From: Candidatus Cloacimonas sp. 4484_275
GTDB lineage: Bacteria > Cloacimonadota > Cloacimonadia > Cloacimonadales > TCS61
Direction: 5' to 3'
DNA: 12,885 nucleotides
Assembly: GCA_002085205.1 (NCBI GenBank)
Contig: NATF01000062.1
Coordinates: 1-12,885 of the forward strand
The position numbers and the translations under genes are program-made. The notes beneath the pieces were generated by a model. That model did not search any database. It saw only the letters and a list, made by a program, of their open reading frames with translations, and was not told the origin of the DNA. Below are positions 6,758-12,885 of this stretch, piece after piece (the first letter of the stretch is position 1; every line of letters starts with the position of its first letter).

Positions 6758-7808
6758 CTGTAAATATTTTCGGGGCGACATTCCCTGCATTTTTCATAAA
6801 AAATATCAGGTTCATTGTGATGATTGCAATTATTTTGAGCCGATTAAAGAAAAAATTCTTATCATTAAATTAGGCGCCGCCGGTGATGTTATCCGAACAA
6901 CGCCTGTTTTGAGAAAACTGCGGGAAGTTTTTCCCGACGCCGAAATTACCTGGTTAACCCAATATCCGATTTTCGTTCCCCAAAAATATGTGAACAATAT
7001 CTTGGCTTGGAATCTTGAAAATATTTTATGGCTGCAATCTCGTCGTTTTGATTTCCTTTTTAACCTTGATAAAGACAGAGAAGCTCTCGGTTTGGCAAAC
7101 ATAATTTCCGCTCGAACCAAAAAAGGATTTTTGCCCGACGATTTCGGCAAATGCGCTCCCGCAGATAACAACGCCGAACATAAATGGCTTACCGGCATTT
7201 ATGACGATGTTTCCCGACAAAATAAAAAAAGTTATCCCGAAGAGATTTTTGAAATATTCGGTTTTTCCTATAATCGAGAAAAATACATTTTGGAACTTCC
7301 ACCCGCAAAACCGGAATTCGATTTGCCCGACACGGAAAAAATAATCGGTTTGAATACGGGTTGCGGAACGCGCTGGCTCACTCGTCTTTGGGGAGAAAAA
7401 AACTGGATTGAGCTTTCCAACATGCTTTCCGAAAAAGGATTTATTCCTTTGTTGCTGGGCGGACCGGTAGAAGACGAAATGAATCGAAAAATAGCCCAAA
7501 ACTCGCCGGCTTGTTATCTTGGAACTTTCAAAATCGAAGATTTTCTGCATCTCGTTAATCGTTGTTCGGCGGTCGTAACTTCCGTAACGATGGCGATGCA
7601 CATTGCTCTTGCGCTGGAAAAAAAATTGGTCCTTTTGAATAATATTTTCAATAAAAACGAATTTGAATTATTCGGTCTCGGAAAAATCTTGGAACCGGAA
7701 GGAAAAAATTGTCTCGGTTGCTATCGTAATACTTGTCCAAAGGAATGTATGAGTACAATTTCGCCTCAATTGGTATTTGATACAATTCAAGAATTATTAA
7801 AAGGATAA
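6741..7808 (+). CDS. GT9 family (heptosyltransferase-like) glycosyltransferase with N-terminal Cys cluster
   Basis: The 355-residue protein has a GT-B fold of the ADP-heptose:LPS heptosyltransferase family. The first Rossmann half starts with ILIIKLGAAGDVIRTTP (39-55). The nucleotide-sugar half starts near 201 with IGLNTGCGTRW and has VVTSVTMAMHIALAL (278-292), in which the Asp often seen before the conserved Thr is Val. The C terminus has the common four-Cys patch Cys324, 327, 332 and 336. An unusual 35-residue N-terminal extension carries Cys7, Cys16, His19, Cys26 and Cys29, which could bind zinc or an iron-sulfur cluster. The enzyme likely adds a heptose or related sugar to an LPS-like glycan on the cytoplasmic side. 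Its start overlaps the upstream gene by 17 nt, and the GT4 gene follows after 5 nt. Confidence 0.88.
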   Translation: MEIKNNCKYFRGDIPCIFHKKYQVHCDDCNYFEPIKEKILIIKLGAAGDVIRTTPVLRKLREVFPDAEITWLTQYPIFVPQKYVNNILAWNLENILWLQSRRFDFLFNLDKDREALGLANIISARTKKGFLPDDFGKCAPADNNAEHKWLTGIYDDVSRQNKKSYPEEIFEIFGFSYNREKYILELPPAKPEFDLPDTEKIIGLNTGCGTRWLTRLWGEKNWIELSNMLSEKGFIPLLLGGPVEDEMNRKIAQNSPACYLGTFKIEDFLHLVNRCSAVVTSVTMAMHIALALEKKLVLLNNIFNKNEFELFGLGKILEPEGKNCLGCYRNTCPKECMSTISPQLVFDTIQELLKG

Positions 7809-7813
7809 TTCGT

Positions 7814-8803
7814 TTGAAAATTGCGTTTTTGGGTCCGGCGTATCCGCTGCGCGGAGGAATTGTTCAATTTATCACAATTTTAGCTGAAAAACTGAAAACC
7901 GCCGATCATAAAATTAAAATTTTCTCCTTCAAAAAACAATACCCGAAATTTCTTTTCCCGGGAAAAGACCAATTTGACCATAGCGGCAAAAAACCGGAAA
8001 TCGAAATTGAACAAGTTTTGATCCCTTATAATCCCTTAACTTGGTTTCCGACCGTTTTCAAAATAAAAAAATGGAATCCGGAAATCTTAATCCTGAAATA
8101 TTGGATTCCTTTTTTCGCGCCTGCTTTCGGAGTAATAATCCGCTTTCTAAAACTGACTTCCTCGACAAAAGTTATCTATATCATTGATAACATCGATTTT
8201 CACGAAAAGTGGATATTTGCGAAAACTCTGACAAAATTTGCGTTGGGAAAAGCGGACAAATTGATTACGCTTTCCGATTCCGTTTTTGAAGACACTCGAA
8301 AAATGTTTCCAAATAAGAAAATCATTCGCAGTTATCATCCTTTGTATCTAATTTTTGACCGGCAGCGATTCAATAAAAAAACCGCCAAAAAAGAACTCGG
8401 TTTAACCGGAAAAAAAGTTATTCTGTTTTTCGGCTACATCAAACCTTACAAAGGATTGGATTTACTTTTGAAGGCTTTTCCCGAGATTTTAAAAAATATT
8501 CCGGACGCTCATCTTTTGATTGTGGGAGAAGTTTACGGAAACGACGAAAAATATTTACATCTCATTTCCGAACTTAAAATTACAGATAAAGTTACATTTA
8601 TTCGGAAATTCGTTGCCGACGATGAAGTGGAAATTTATTTCAAGTCCGCGGATGTGTTGGCACTTCCATACAAACAAGCAACTCAGAGCGGTGTTGCTCA
8701 AATCGGTTACACGATGGATAAAAATATTTTGAGGAAAAATATCGCAATTGAAAATCAAAAGTATTCTTGGGAAAATTTCATAAAGTTGATTTTTAACGAA
8801 TAA
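7814..8803 (+). CDS. GT4 family glycosyltransferase, apparently with an internal C-terminal deletion
   Basis: The 329-residue GT-B protein starts at TTG (7814), with AAAGGAT upstream and 5 nt after the GT9 stop. The N terminus MKIAFLGPAYPLRGGI is a typical acceptor-domain start. The donor domain has VILFFGYIKPYKGLDLLLKA (202-221), LLIVGE (234-239) and ADVLALPYKQATQSGVAQI (279-297). Relatives continue from the last motif into a PVIAT-VGG-E-V-DG-TG segment of about 45 residues, which is absent here: the sequence passes from MDKN (301-304) straight to the final helix QKYSWENF (315-322). Such a deletion would remove part of the donor-sugar pocket, so activity is uncertain. It could be a real in-frame deletion or an assembly collapse. 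A strong terminator follows 26 nt downstream, so this is the last gene of its operon. Confidence 0.82.
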   Translation: MKIAFLGPAYPLRGGIVQFITILAEKLKTADHKIKIFSFKKQYPKFLFPGKDQFDHSGKKPEIEIEQVLIPYNPLTWFPTVFKIKKWNPEILILKYWIPFFAPAFGVIIRFLKLTSSTKVIYIIDNIDFHEKWIFAKTLTKFALGKADKLITLSDSVFEDTRKMFPNKKIIRSYHPLYLIFDRQRFNKKTAKKELGLTGKKVILFFGYIKPYKGLDLLLKAFPEILKNIPDAHLLIVGEVYGNDEKYLHLISELKITDKVTFIRKFVADDEVEIYFKSADVLALPYKQATQSGVAQIGYTMDKNILRKNIAIENQKYSWENFIKLIFNE

Positions 8804-8829
8804 TAAAGAGAAAATATATTTTATAAAAC

Positions 8830-8863
8830 AAAAAAAGACGGTCTTTTTCGACCGTCTTTTTTT
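8830..8863. terminator. Bidirectional intrinsic terminator between convergent operons
   Basis: A perfect inverted repeat pairs 8830-8843 with 8850-8863 (core AAAAAAGACGGTC / GACCGTCTTTTTT) around a 6-nt loop. The GACGGTC part gives a GC-rich stem, and the A and T flanks provide a U tract on either strand. It lies between the convergent GT4 and ferredoxin genes and can terminate both operons. Confidence 0.93.
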
Positions 8864-8869
8864 CAAAAT

Positions 8870-9043
8870 CTAATCTTTCTTGCCTTTAATTGCGTCGATG
8901 GGACAAGCGGTTACACAATCTCCGCAATCGATACAGGCATCCGTAATTATATATTGTTCTTCCGCCTCAACAATCGCTGAAACCGGGCAAACATCAACAC
9001 ACATTCCGCATTTAATGCATTCTGAAGTGATGATGAACGACAT
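8870..9043 (-). CDS. 2[4Fe-4S] clostridial-type ferredoxin
   Basis: A 57-residue protein, complete from ATG (9043) to TAG, with AAGGAG upstream of the start. It contains two typical cluster-binding motifs: Cys9-x2-Cys12-x2-Cys15-x3-Cys19-Pro and Cys37-x2-Cys40-x2-Cys43-x3-Cys47-Pro, in the pseudo-twofold arrangement of clostridial ferredoxins. It is a cytoplasmic low-potential electron carrier of about 6 kDa, consistent with an anaerobic metabolism. It is the last gene after frr in the translation cluster, 67 nt downstream, with the bidirectional terminator after it, so it may be cotranscribed with the ribosomal genes or have its own promoter. The partner enzyme is not in the window. Confidence 0.95.
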   Translation of the reverse strand: MSFIITSECIKCGMCVDVCPVSAIVEAEEQYIITDACIDCGDCVTACPIDAIKGKKD

Positions 9044-9110
9044 AATCCATTCTCCTTAAAATCATCAAAGAACATTTTTTTGAAAAACAGAAAAAGCAAC
9101 AAACGAAGAA

Positions 9111-9665
9111 CTAAACCGTAAGAATTTCCTGTTCTTTGGTTTTGGTGGCTTCGCTAATTTTTTCAATCCATTTATCGGTGAGTTCCTGAATATCCTTCAA
9201 AAGCTTCTTTTCATCGTCTTCACTGATTTCACCGTTCTTTTTCATCTCTTTGGCTTTTTCGTTACCGCTTCTGCGAATATTTCTGATTTCAATTTTCGCG
9301 TCTTCAGCTATTTTTTTCACATGTCGAACGATCTCTTTTCTGGTTTCTTCCGTAAGAGGTTGAAAAGGCAGGCGAATAACATTTCCGTCATTTTCCGGAG
9401 TAACACCGATATTTGATGCCAGAATTGCTTTCTCGATATTTGGCAAAATAGATTTATCCCACGGTTGTACAACAATCAAACGAGGTTCGGGAATGGCAAT
9501 ATTGCAAAGCTGTTTAATCGGAGTCGGCTGACCGTAATAATCCACCTTTATATCGTCGAGAGCAGAAGTGTTTGCTCTGCCGGTTCTGGTTTTGGAAAAA
9601 TTATGCAAAAGAGCATCAAAAGCCGCTTCCATTTTCTTTTCCAAGTCTTTTTTTAGCATATCCAT
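9111..9665 (-). CDS. frr: Ribosome recycling factor
   Basis: The 184-residue length is normal for RRF, which with EF-G splits the post-termination ribosome. The N-terminal helix ends in the signature FSKTRTGRANTSALDDIKVDYYG, here given only as the conserved positions 23-45, followed by the domain II start PTPIKQLCNIAIPEPR and the region PWDKS. The C-terminal helices contain RLPFQPLTEETRKE and RNIRRSGNEKAKEMKK. ATG at 9665 follows AAAGGAG by 7 nt. It follows pyrH by 12 nt, the usual pyrH-frr order in bacteria, as the last gene of the conserved translation cluster. Confidence 0.97.
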   Translation of the reverse strand: MDMLKKDLEKKMEAAFDALLHNFSKTRTGRANTSALDDIKVDYYGQPTPIKQLCNIAIPEPRLIVVQPWDKSILPNIEKAILASNIGVTPENDGNVIRLPFQPLTEETRKEIVRHVKKIAEDAKIEIRNIRRSGNEKAKEMKKNGEISEDDEKKLLKDIQELTDKWIEKISEATKTKEQEILTV

Positions 9666-9677
9666 AATTCCACTCCT

Positions 9678-10406
9678 TTATTTGTGAATGAAAGTTCCGA
9701 CATCTTTTCGCAAAATTGCTTCTTTCAAATTTCCTTTTTCGGAAATATTAAATACTTTTATCGGCATTCCATATTCTCGTGCCAGCGAAAACGCCGTCAT
9801 ATCCATAACTTTCAACTTTTTACTCAAAAGTTCGTCGTAAGTTATATCGGCGATAAATTTCGCATTTTTATCTTTTACCGGATCGGAAGAAAACACACCG
9901 TCAACTTTGGTTCCCTTCAACACAATATCCGCATTGAGTTCAATCGCTCGCAGAACGGCAGCCGTATCGGTCGTGAAAAAGGGATTTCCGGTTCCGCCGC
10001 AAAAGAAACAGATTTTTCCCTCGTTGAGAGAAGTTTTGGCTCGATTCGGAGTGTAGAATTTAGCAACTTTATCAATCTGAAGAGCGGAATGAATTTCCGT
10101 GTAATAATTTCTTTTATTCAAAAGCTCGCTTAATATCAAAGCATTTTGAATTGTAGCCAACATTCCCACATTGTCGGCGGTAAAACGCTGCAAATGTTTT
10201 CCTATCTCCGAATTCCCGCGGAAAAAATTTCCGCCGCCGAGAACGATTCCGATTCCGATTCCCAACTTTTTTGCGGCAATGATGTCATCCACCAAATCGT
10301 TGACAACATCAATATCAATTCCAAAGCCTTTGGCACCGGCGAGAACTTCACCGCTAATCTTAAAAACAACTCGGTGAACTTTTTCCGGTTTATAAATTAT
10401 ATTCAT
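9678..10406 (-). CDS. pyrH: UMP kinase
   Basis: Converts UMP to UDP with ATP; a cytoplasmic enzyme of the amino-acid kinase fold, distinct from eukaryotic UMP/CMP kinases. The 242 residues contain the phosphate-binding KISGEVLAG (about 16-24), GGGNFFRG, the UMP-binding TADNVGMLATIQNAL and TDTAAVLRAIE, and KGTKVDGVFSSDPVKD. I chose ATG at 10406 (MNIIYKPEK) because it follows the tsf stop by one base, has GGGAAA upstream and matches the family's N-terminal length. A longer reading from 10442 would overlap tsf by 35 nt and add unrelated residues. It lies between tsf and frr in the standard order. Confidence 0.96.
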   Translation of the reverse strand: MNIIYKPEKVHRVVFKISGEVLAGAKGFGIDIDVVNDLVDDIIAAKKLGIGIGIVLGGGNFFRGNSEIGKHLQRFTADNVGMLATIQNALILSELLNKRNYYTEIHSALQIDKVAKFYTPNRAKTSLNEGKICFFCGGTGNPFFTTDTAAVLRAIELNADIVLKGTKVDGVFSSDPVKDKNAKFIADITYDELLSKKLKVMDMTAFSLAREYGMPIKVFNISEKGNLKEAILRKDVGTFIHK

Positions 10407-10407
10407 T

Positions 10408-11001
10408 TTAATTTCCCAAACTGTATCGAACAAATCTGGCAACTTGGATATTTTCTCCGAGCGCCATTATCGCTTCATTAATAATATCTTTTACGGTTTT
10501 ATCGGGATCTTTGATAAATTCCTGTTCCAAAAGACAATTTTGCTTAATGAATTTTTTAATTTGTCCATCCACGATTTTATCGAGAATTTTTTCCGGTTTT
10601 CCTTCATTTAACGCTTTATTTCTGTATACTTCTCGTTCCGATTCCAGAATCTTCGGATCAAGATCTTTTTCGGAAATTGCCAACGGATTGGTTGCCGCTA
10701 TTTGCATAGCAATATCTTTGCAAAGAGCAATGAATTTTTCGTTGTTTCCGACAAAATCGGTTTCACAATTCACTTCCACCATTACTCCGATTTTTCCGTT
10801 ACTATGAATATATGAATAAATTCTGCCTTCTTTCGTTTCTCTATCCGCTTTTTTTGCCGCTTTGCTGATTCCTTTTTCTCTCAAATATTTAATCGCCGCT
10901 TCCATATCTCCGTTGGTCGCGATGAGAGCTTTTTTACAATCCATCATTCCGGCACTTGTTTTGGCGCGTAATTCCATAACCATTTTTGCTGAAATACTCA
11001 T
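10408..11001 (-). CDS. tsf: Translation elongation factor Ts, short form
   Basis: EF-Ts exchanges GDP for GTP on EF-Tu. The product has 197 residues, like the short forms of Thermus rather than the about 283-residue E. coli protein, so one half of the duplicated core and the coiled coil are reduced. The N-terminal UBA-like domain has VMELRAKTSAGMMDCKKAL (8-26) and the exchange motif is ETDFVGNNEKF, whose Asp-Phe inserts into EF-Tu. The C terminus ends with GENIQVARFVRYSLGN, a typical close. A double purine tract (AGGAGAAGGAA) precedes the ATG. It follows rpsB by 19 nt. Confidence 0.96.
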   Translation of the reverse strand: MSISAKMVMELRAKTSAGMMDCKKALIATNGDMEAAIKYLREKGISKAAKKADRETKEGRIYSYIHSNGKIGVMVEVNCETDFVGNNEKFIALCKDIAMQIAATNPLAISEKDLDPKILESEREVYRNKALNEGKPEKILDKIVDGQIKKFIKQNCLLEQEFIKDPDKTVKDIINEAIMALGENIQVARFVRYSLGN

Positions 11002-11020
11002 TTCCTTCTCCTGTTTTGAT

Positions 11021-11827
11021 TTATTCGGTTCCTTTTTTGGTTTTGTTTTTTTCGGTTTTTTCTTTGGAATTCTCGGTTGGAGTTTCTTCCTTTTTCTCTT
11101 CTGAAGTTTCCGGAATCAAACCTTCCACATCCGCACCTTCCATCAAAATTTTTCTGCCTTCAATAACGGCATCAGCCATTTTGTCGGCAATCAAATTTAT
11201 GGCTCTTATGGCATCGTCGTTTCCGGGAATTACATAATCCACTAAATCGGGATCACAATTTGTGTCCACCATCGCCACAATCGGAATCTTTAATTTTCTG
11301 GCTTCATTAACCGCAATTCTTTCCTTGATGATGTCCACAATGAAAACAACATCGGGCAATCGTTCCATTTTTCTGATACCGCCCAAAGCGTTGAGAATTT
11401 TATCATATTTCTTTTTCATTTTGGCGGCTTCCAATTTTGTGAAGCTGTTAATCGTGCCGTCTTCCACAATTTGTTCGTAATAATCCAATTTGTCGATACT
11501 TTTGCGAATAGTTTCCATATTTGTTAACATTCCGCCGTACCAACGGTTACTCACATAAAACGAATCGCATTTTTTGGCAGCGGTTTCAATCGCTTCTTTG
11601 GCTTGTTTTTTTGTTCCGACGAACAGAACCGTTCCGCCTTTGCTCACTACATCTTTAATATACATATAAGCTTCATTGACGGCATCAAGCGTTTGTTTCA
11701 AATCAAGGATGTGAATTCCGTTTCTTTTGATGAAGATGTATTTATCCATCTTCGGGTTCCATTTGTGGGTTTGATGTCCGAAATGAACGCCACTTTCCAG
11801 AAGTTCTTTCATGCTTACAACAGACAT
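11021..11827 (-). CDS. rpsB: 30S ribosomal protein S2, with charged C-terminal tail
   Basis: S2 is a late-assembling small-subunit protein. The 268 residues include the signature MKELLESGVHFGHQTHKWNP (6-25), FVGTKKQAKEAIE, RWYGGMLTN and PIVAMVDTNCDPDLVDYVIPGNDDA, given here in short conserved pieces. A tail of about 40 residues rich in Lys, Glu and Thr (from about 228) extends beyond the globular domain. ATG at 11827 follows AAGGAG by 9 nt. It is separated from rpsI by 165 nt containing two strong hairpins, suggesting separate control of the rpsB-tsf-pyrH-frr part of the cluster. Confidence 0.97.
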   Translation of the reverse strand: MSVVSMKELLESGVHFGHQTHKWNPKMDKYIFIKRNGIHILDLKQTLDAVNEAYMYIKDVVSKGGTVLFVGTKKQAKEAIETAAKKCDSFYVSNRWYGGMLTNMETIRKSIDKLDYYEQIVEDGTINSFTKLEAAKMKKKYDKILNALGGIRKMERLPDVVFIVDIIKERIAVNEARKLKIPIVAMVDTNCDPDLVDYVIPGNDDAIRAINLIADKMADAVIEGRKILMEGADVEGLIPETSEEKKEETPTENSKEKTEKNKTKKGTE

Positions 11828-11842
11828 TTGTGTTTTCTCCTT

Positions 11843-11920
11843 ACGGTTATTTTTTTACCGTTTGAAATTAACTGCATATCATCCGCTTTTGCCGGACACC
11901 GTTCTGCAAATTTCAAACGG
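11843..11920 (-). promoter_or_regulatory. Structured rpsB leader with long inverted repeat (possible S2 autoregulatory element)
   Basis: On the minus strand, CCGTTTGAAATT (11920-11909) pairs perfectly over 12 bp with AATTTCAAACGG (11869-11858). The stem can extend by a TGCA/TGCA pair past a 3-nt bulge, and a short TCCG/CGGA hairpin lies at the tip. The 3' arm's ACGGT (11861-11857) can instead pair with ACCGT (11847-11843) just before the AAGGAG site, so two structures would compete next to the rpsB start. Ribosomal protein leaders often use such competition. Regulation by S2 is inferred; I do not recognise this as a known leader family. Confidence 0.55.
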
Positions 11921-11947
11921 CTATTTTGGTTTAAAATCAAAGAGAAA

Positions 11948-11981
11948 GAAATCCGAATTTCGGATTGGAAATTCGGATTTC
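11948..11981 (-). terminator. Possible attenuator or terminator hairpin between rpsI and rpsB
   Basis: Bases 11948-11960 (GAAATCCGAATTT) and 11969-11981 pair perfectly over 13 bp around an 8-nt loop. A third copy of the arm in the loop side (TCGGAT, 11960-11965) allows an alternative 6-bp hairpin at 11951-11965. On the minus strand a pyrimidine-rich TTTCTTTCTCTTTG run follows, not a pure U tract, so termination may be partial. The element begins about 12 nt after the rpsI stop. Confidence 0.5.
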
Positions 11982-11992
11982 CAAAATCATCA

Positions 11993-12379
11993 TTAACGTT
12001 TCGAGAATTGGAATCTTTTTCTTGCTTTGGGACGTCCCGGTTTCTTTCTTTCCACCATTCTGGGGTCACGGGTGAGAAAACCGTTTTTCTTCAAAATCGG
12101 TCTGAGTTCTTCGTCATATTTAACGAGAGCTCGCGCAATTCCGAAACGAATCGCACCGGCTTGACCGGAAAGTCCTCCGCCTTTAACATTTACATTTATA
12201 TCCACTTTATCGGAAAGGCCTACAAGTTTGAGAGGTTGTTCAACCACCATTTCCAAAGTTTCGCGGGCTAAATATTCTTTCATCGTACGCTTGTTCGCTA
12301 TTCTTTTTCCGGTGCCGGGAGTCAATCTGACTCTCGCTACGGCATCTTTTCTTCTTCCGACTGCATCAAAATATTGCAT
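11993..12379 (-). CDS. rpsI: 30S ribosomal protein S9
   Basis: The 128-residue protein has the normal S9 length and pattern: the N-terminal GRRKDAVARVRLTPGTG, the central VNVKGGGLSGQAGAIRFGIARAL and the strongly basic end DPRMVERKKPGRPKARKRF with QFSKR, in which the terminal Lys-Arg reaches the P-site tRNA in known ribosomes. ATG at 12379 follows AAGGAGG. It lies 12 nt after rplM, in the almost universal rplM-rpsI pair. The hairpin after the stop may reduce read-through into rpsB. Confidence 0.98.
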   Translation of the reverse strand: MQYFDAVGRRKDAVARVRLTPGTGKRIANKRTMKEYLARETLEMVVEQPLKLVGLSDKVDINVNVKGGGLSGQAGAIRFGIARALVKYDEELRPILKKNGFLTRDPRMVERKKPGRPKARKRFQFSKR

Positions 12380-12391
12380 TCACTTTCCTCC

Positions 12392-12826
12392 TTACGACGA
12401 CAGGGAAATATTTTTCGGCTTTTGAGCCGTGTGAGGATGTTCCTCACCTACATAAATTTTCAATTTTCTGATTAATTTTCTTCCCAATGCGTTTTTAGGA
12501 AGCATTCCCTTTACGGCATGTCTGATAATTTCTTCCGGTTTTTCGGCTAACATTCTTTTAAACGGAATATTTTTCAATCCGCTCGGATAGCCGCTATATC
12601 TTTTATAAGTTTTTTGCAATTCCTTGTTTCCGGTTAATTTTATTTTTTCGGCATTTATAACAACAACATAATCTCCCGTATCGAGATGCGGACTAAAATA
12701 CGGTTTATTTTTTCCGCGCAAAATTGCCGCCACACGGGTTGCGAGTCTTCCCAAAATCTGGTCGGACGCATCAACCACATACCAATCCTGTTTGATTTGT
12801 TCAGGTTTTGGTGTTACTGTTTTCAT
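12392..12826 (-). CDS. rplM: 50S ribosomal protein L13
   Basis: The 144 residues match L13 in length and motifs: WYVVDASDQILGRLATRVA (15-33), the GKNKPYFSPHLDTGDYVVV region (38-56), INAEKIKLTGNK, KRYSGYPSG, HAVKGMLPKNALGR and the closing KIYVGEEHPHTAQKP. L13 is an early-assembly large-subunit protein. ATG at 12826 follows TAGGAGA. It is the first gene of the cluster visible here; only 59 nt upstream are in the window. That leader holds a weak AAATC/GATTT hairpin (12844-12857 on the plus strand) and no clear promoter, so the true transcription start may lie outside. Confidence 0.98.
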   Translation of the reverse strand: MKTVTPKPEQIKQDWYVVDASDQILGRLATRVAAILRGKNKPYFSPHLDTGDYVVVINAEKIKLTGNKELQKTYKRYSGYPSGLKNIPFKRMLAEKPEEIIRHAVKGMLPKNALGRKLIRKLKIYVGEEHPHTAQKPKNISLSS

Positions 12827-12885
12827 TATTTTCTCCTACCTAAAAATCTTTAGATTTGCGTCAGTTTTCTTTATTTCAAGTTATC

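Noticed and set aside
9684..10133. Plus-strand ORFs opposite pyrH, tsf and rpsB (for example 149 codons at 9684-10133)
   Set aside because: They are antisense to well-conserved genes, have low-complexity translations and no family features.
9678..10442. Longer pyrH start at 10442
   Set aside because: It would overlap tsf by 35 nt and add 12 residues unlike the family; ATG 10406 has a ribosome binding site and the usual N terminus.
1..12885. Alternative genetic code with TGA as Trp or Gly
   Set aside because: No other confident gene has an in-frame TGA, Trp is TGG, and one gene ends at TGA.

Overview
This AT-rich window (12,885 bp) looks like chromosome from an uncultured Gram-negative-type bacterium, because it carries GT9/GT4 envelope glycosyltransferases, an M23 peptidase homologue and exported DUF1573-type proteins. 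The clostridial-type ferredoxin and probable selenocysteine use fit an anaerobe. A lineage in or near the FCB group, such as Candidatus Cloacimonadota, is a guess from style only. Genes are densely packed and use ATG or TTG starts.

Region 1 (154-5170, minus strand, possibly running to 20) is an envelope operon in transcription order: a DPM1-like GT2 glycosyltransferase, a membrane-anchored M23 (LytM) peptidase, two tandem paralogous exported DUF1573-type proteins, a VanZ-like membrane protein and possibly a 44-residue ORF. The main discovery is in the two DUF1573 genes. Each is interrupted at codon 65 by an in-frame TGA, exactly at the first Cys of the family's Cys-Gly-Cys-Thr motif. Each TGA is followed 13 nt later by a perfect 6-bp hairpin with a GGUC loop. 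The two hairpins differ by a compensatory A-U to G-C pair change. This strongly supports two selenoproteins with a Sec-Gly-Cys redox motif and a bacterial SECIS element. One of them also has a C-terminal rhodanese-like domain that lacks the catalytic cysteine.

Region 2 (5342-8803, plus strand) is divergent from region 1. It encodes a TrpH/YciV-type PHP phosphoesterase, a small two-TM PH-like membrane protein, a GT9 heptosyltransferase-like enzyme with an N-terminal Cys cluster, and a GT4 glycosyltransferase that seems to lack about 45 residues near its C terminus. A strong bidirectional terminator (8830-8863) separates it from region 3.

Region 3 (8870-12826, minus strand) is the classical translation cluster rplM-rpsI-rpsB-tsf-pyrH-frr, followed by a 57-residue 2[4Fe-4S] ferredoxin. 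The 165-nt rpsI-rpsB spacer holds two strong inverted repeats and a possible alternative hairpin next to the rpsB ribosome binding site, suggesting an attenuator or S2 leader.

No tRNA, rRNA, CRISPR array, insertion sequence or phage gene was seen.
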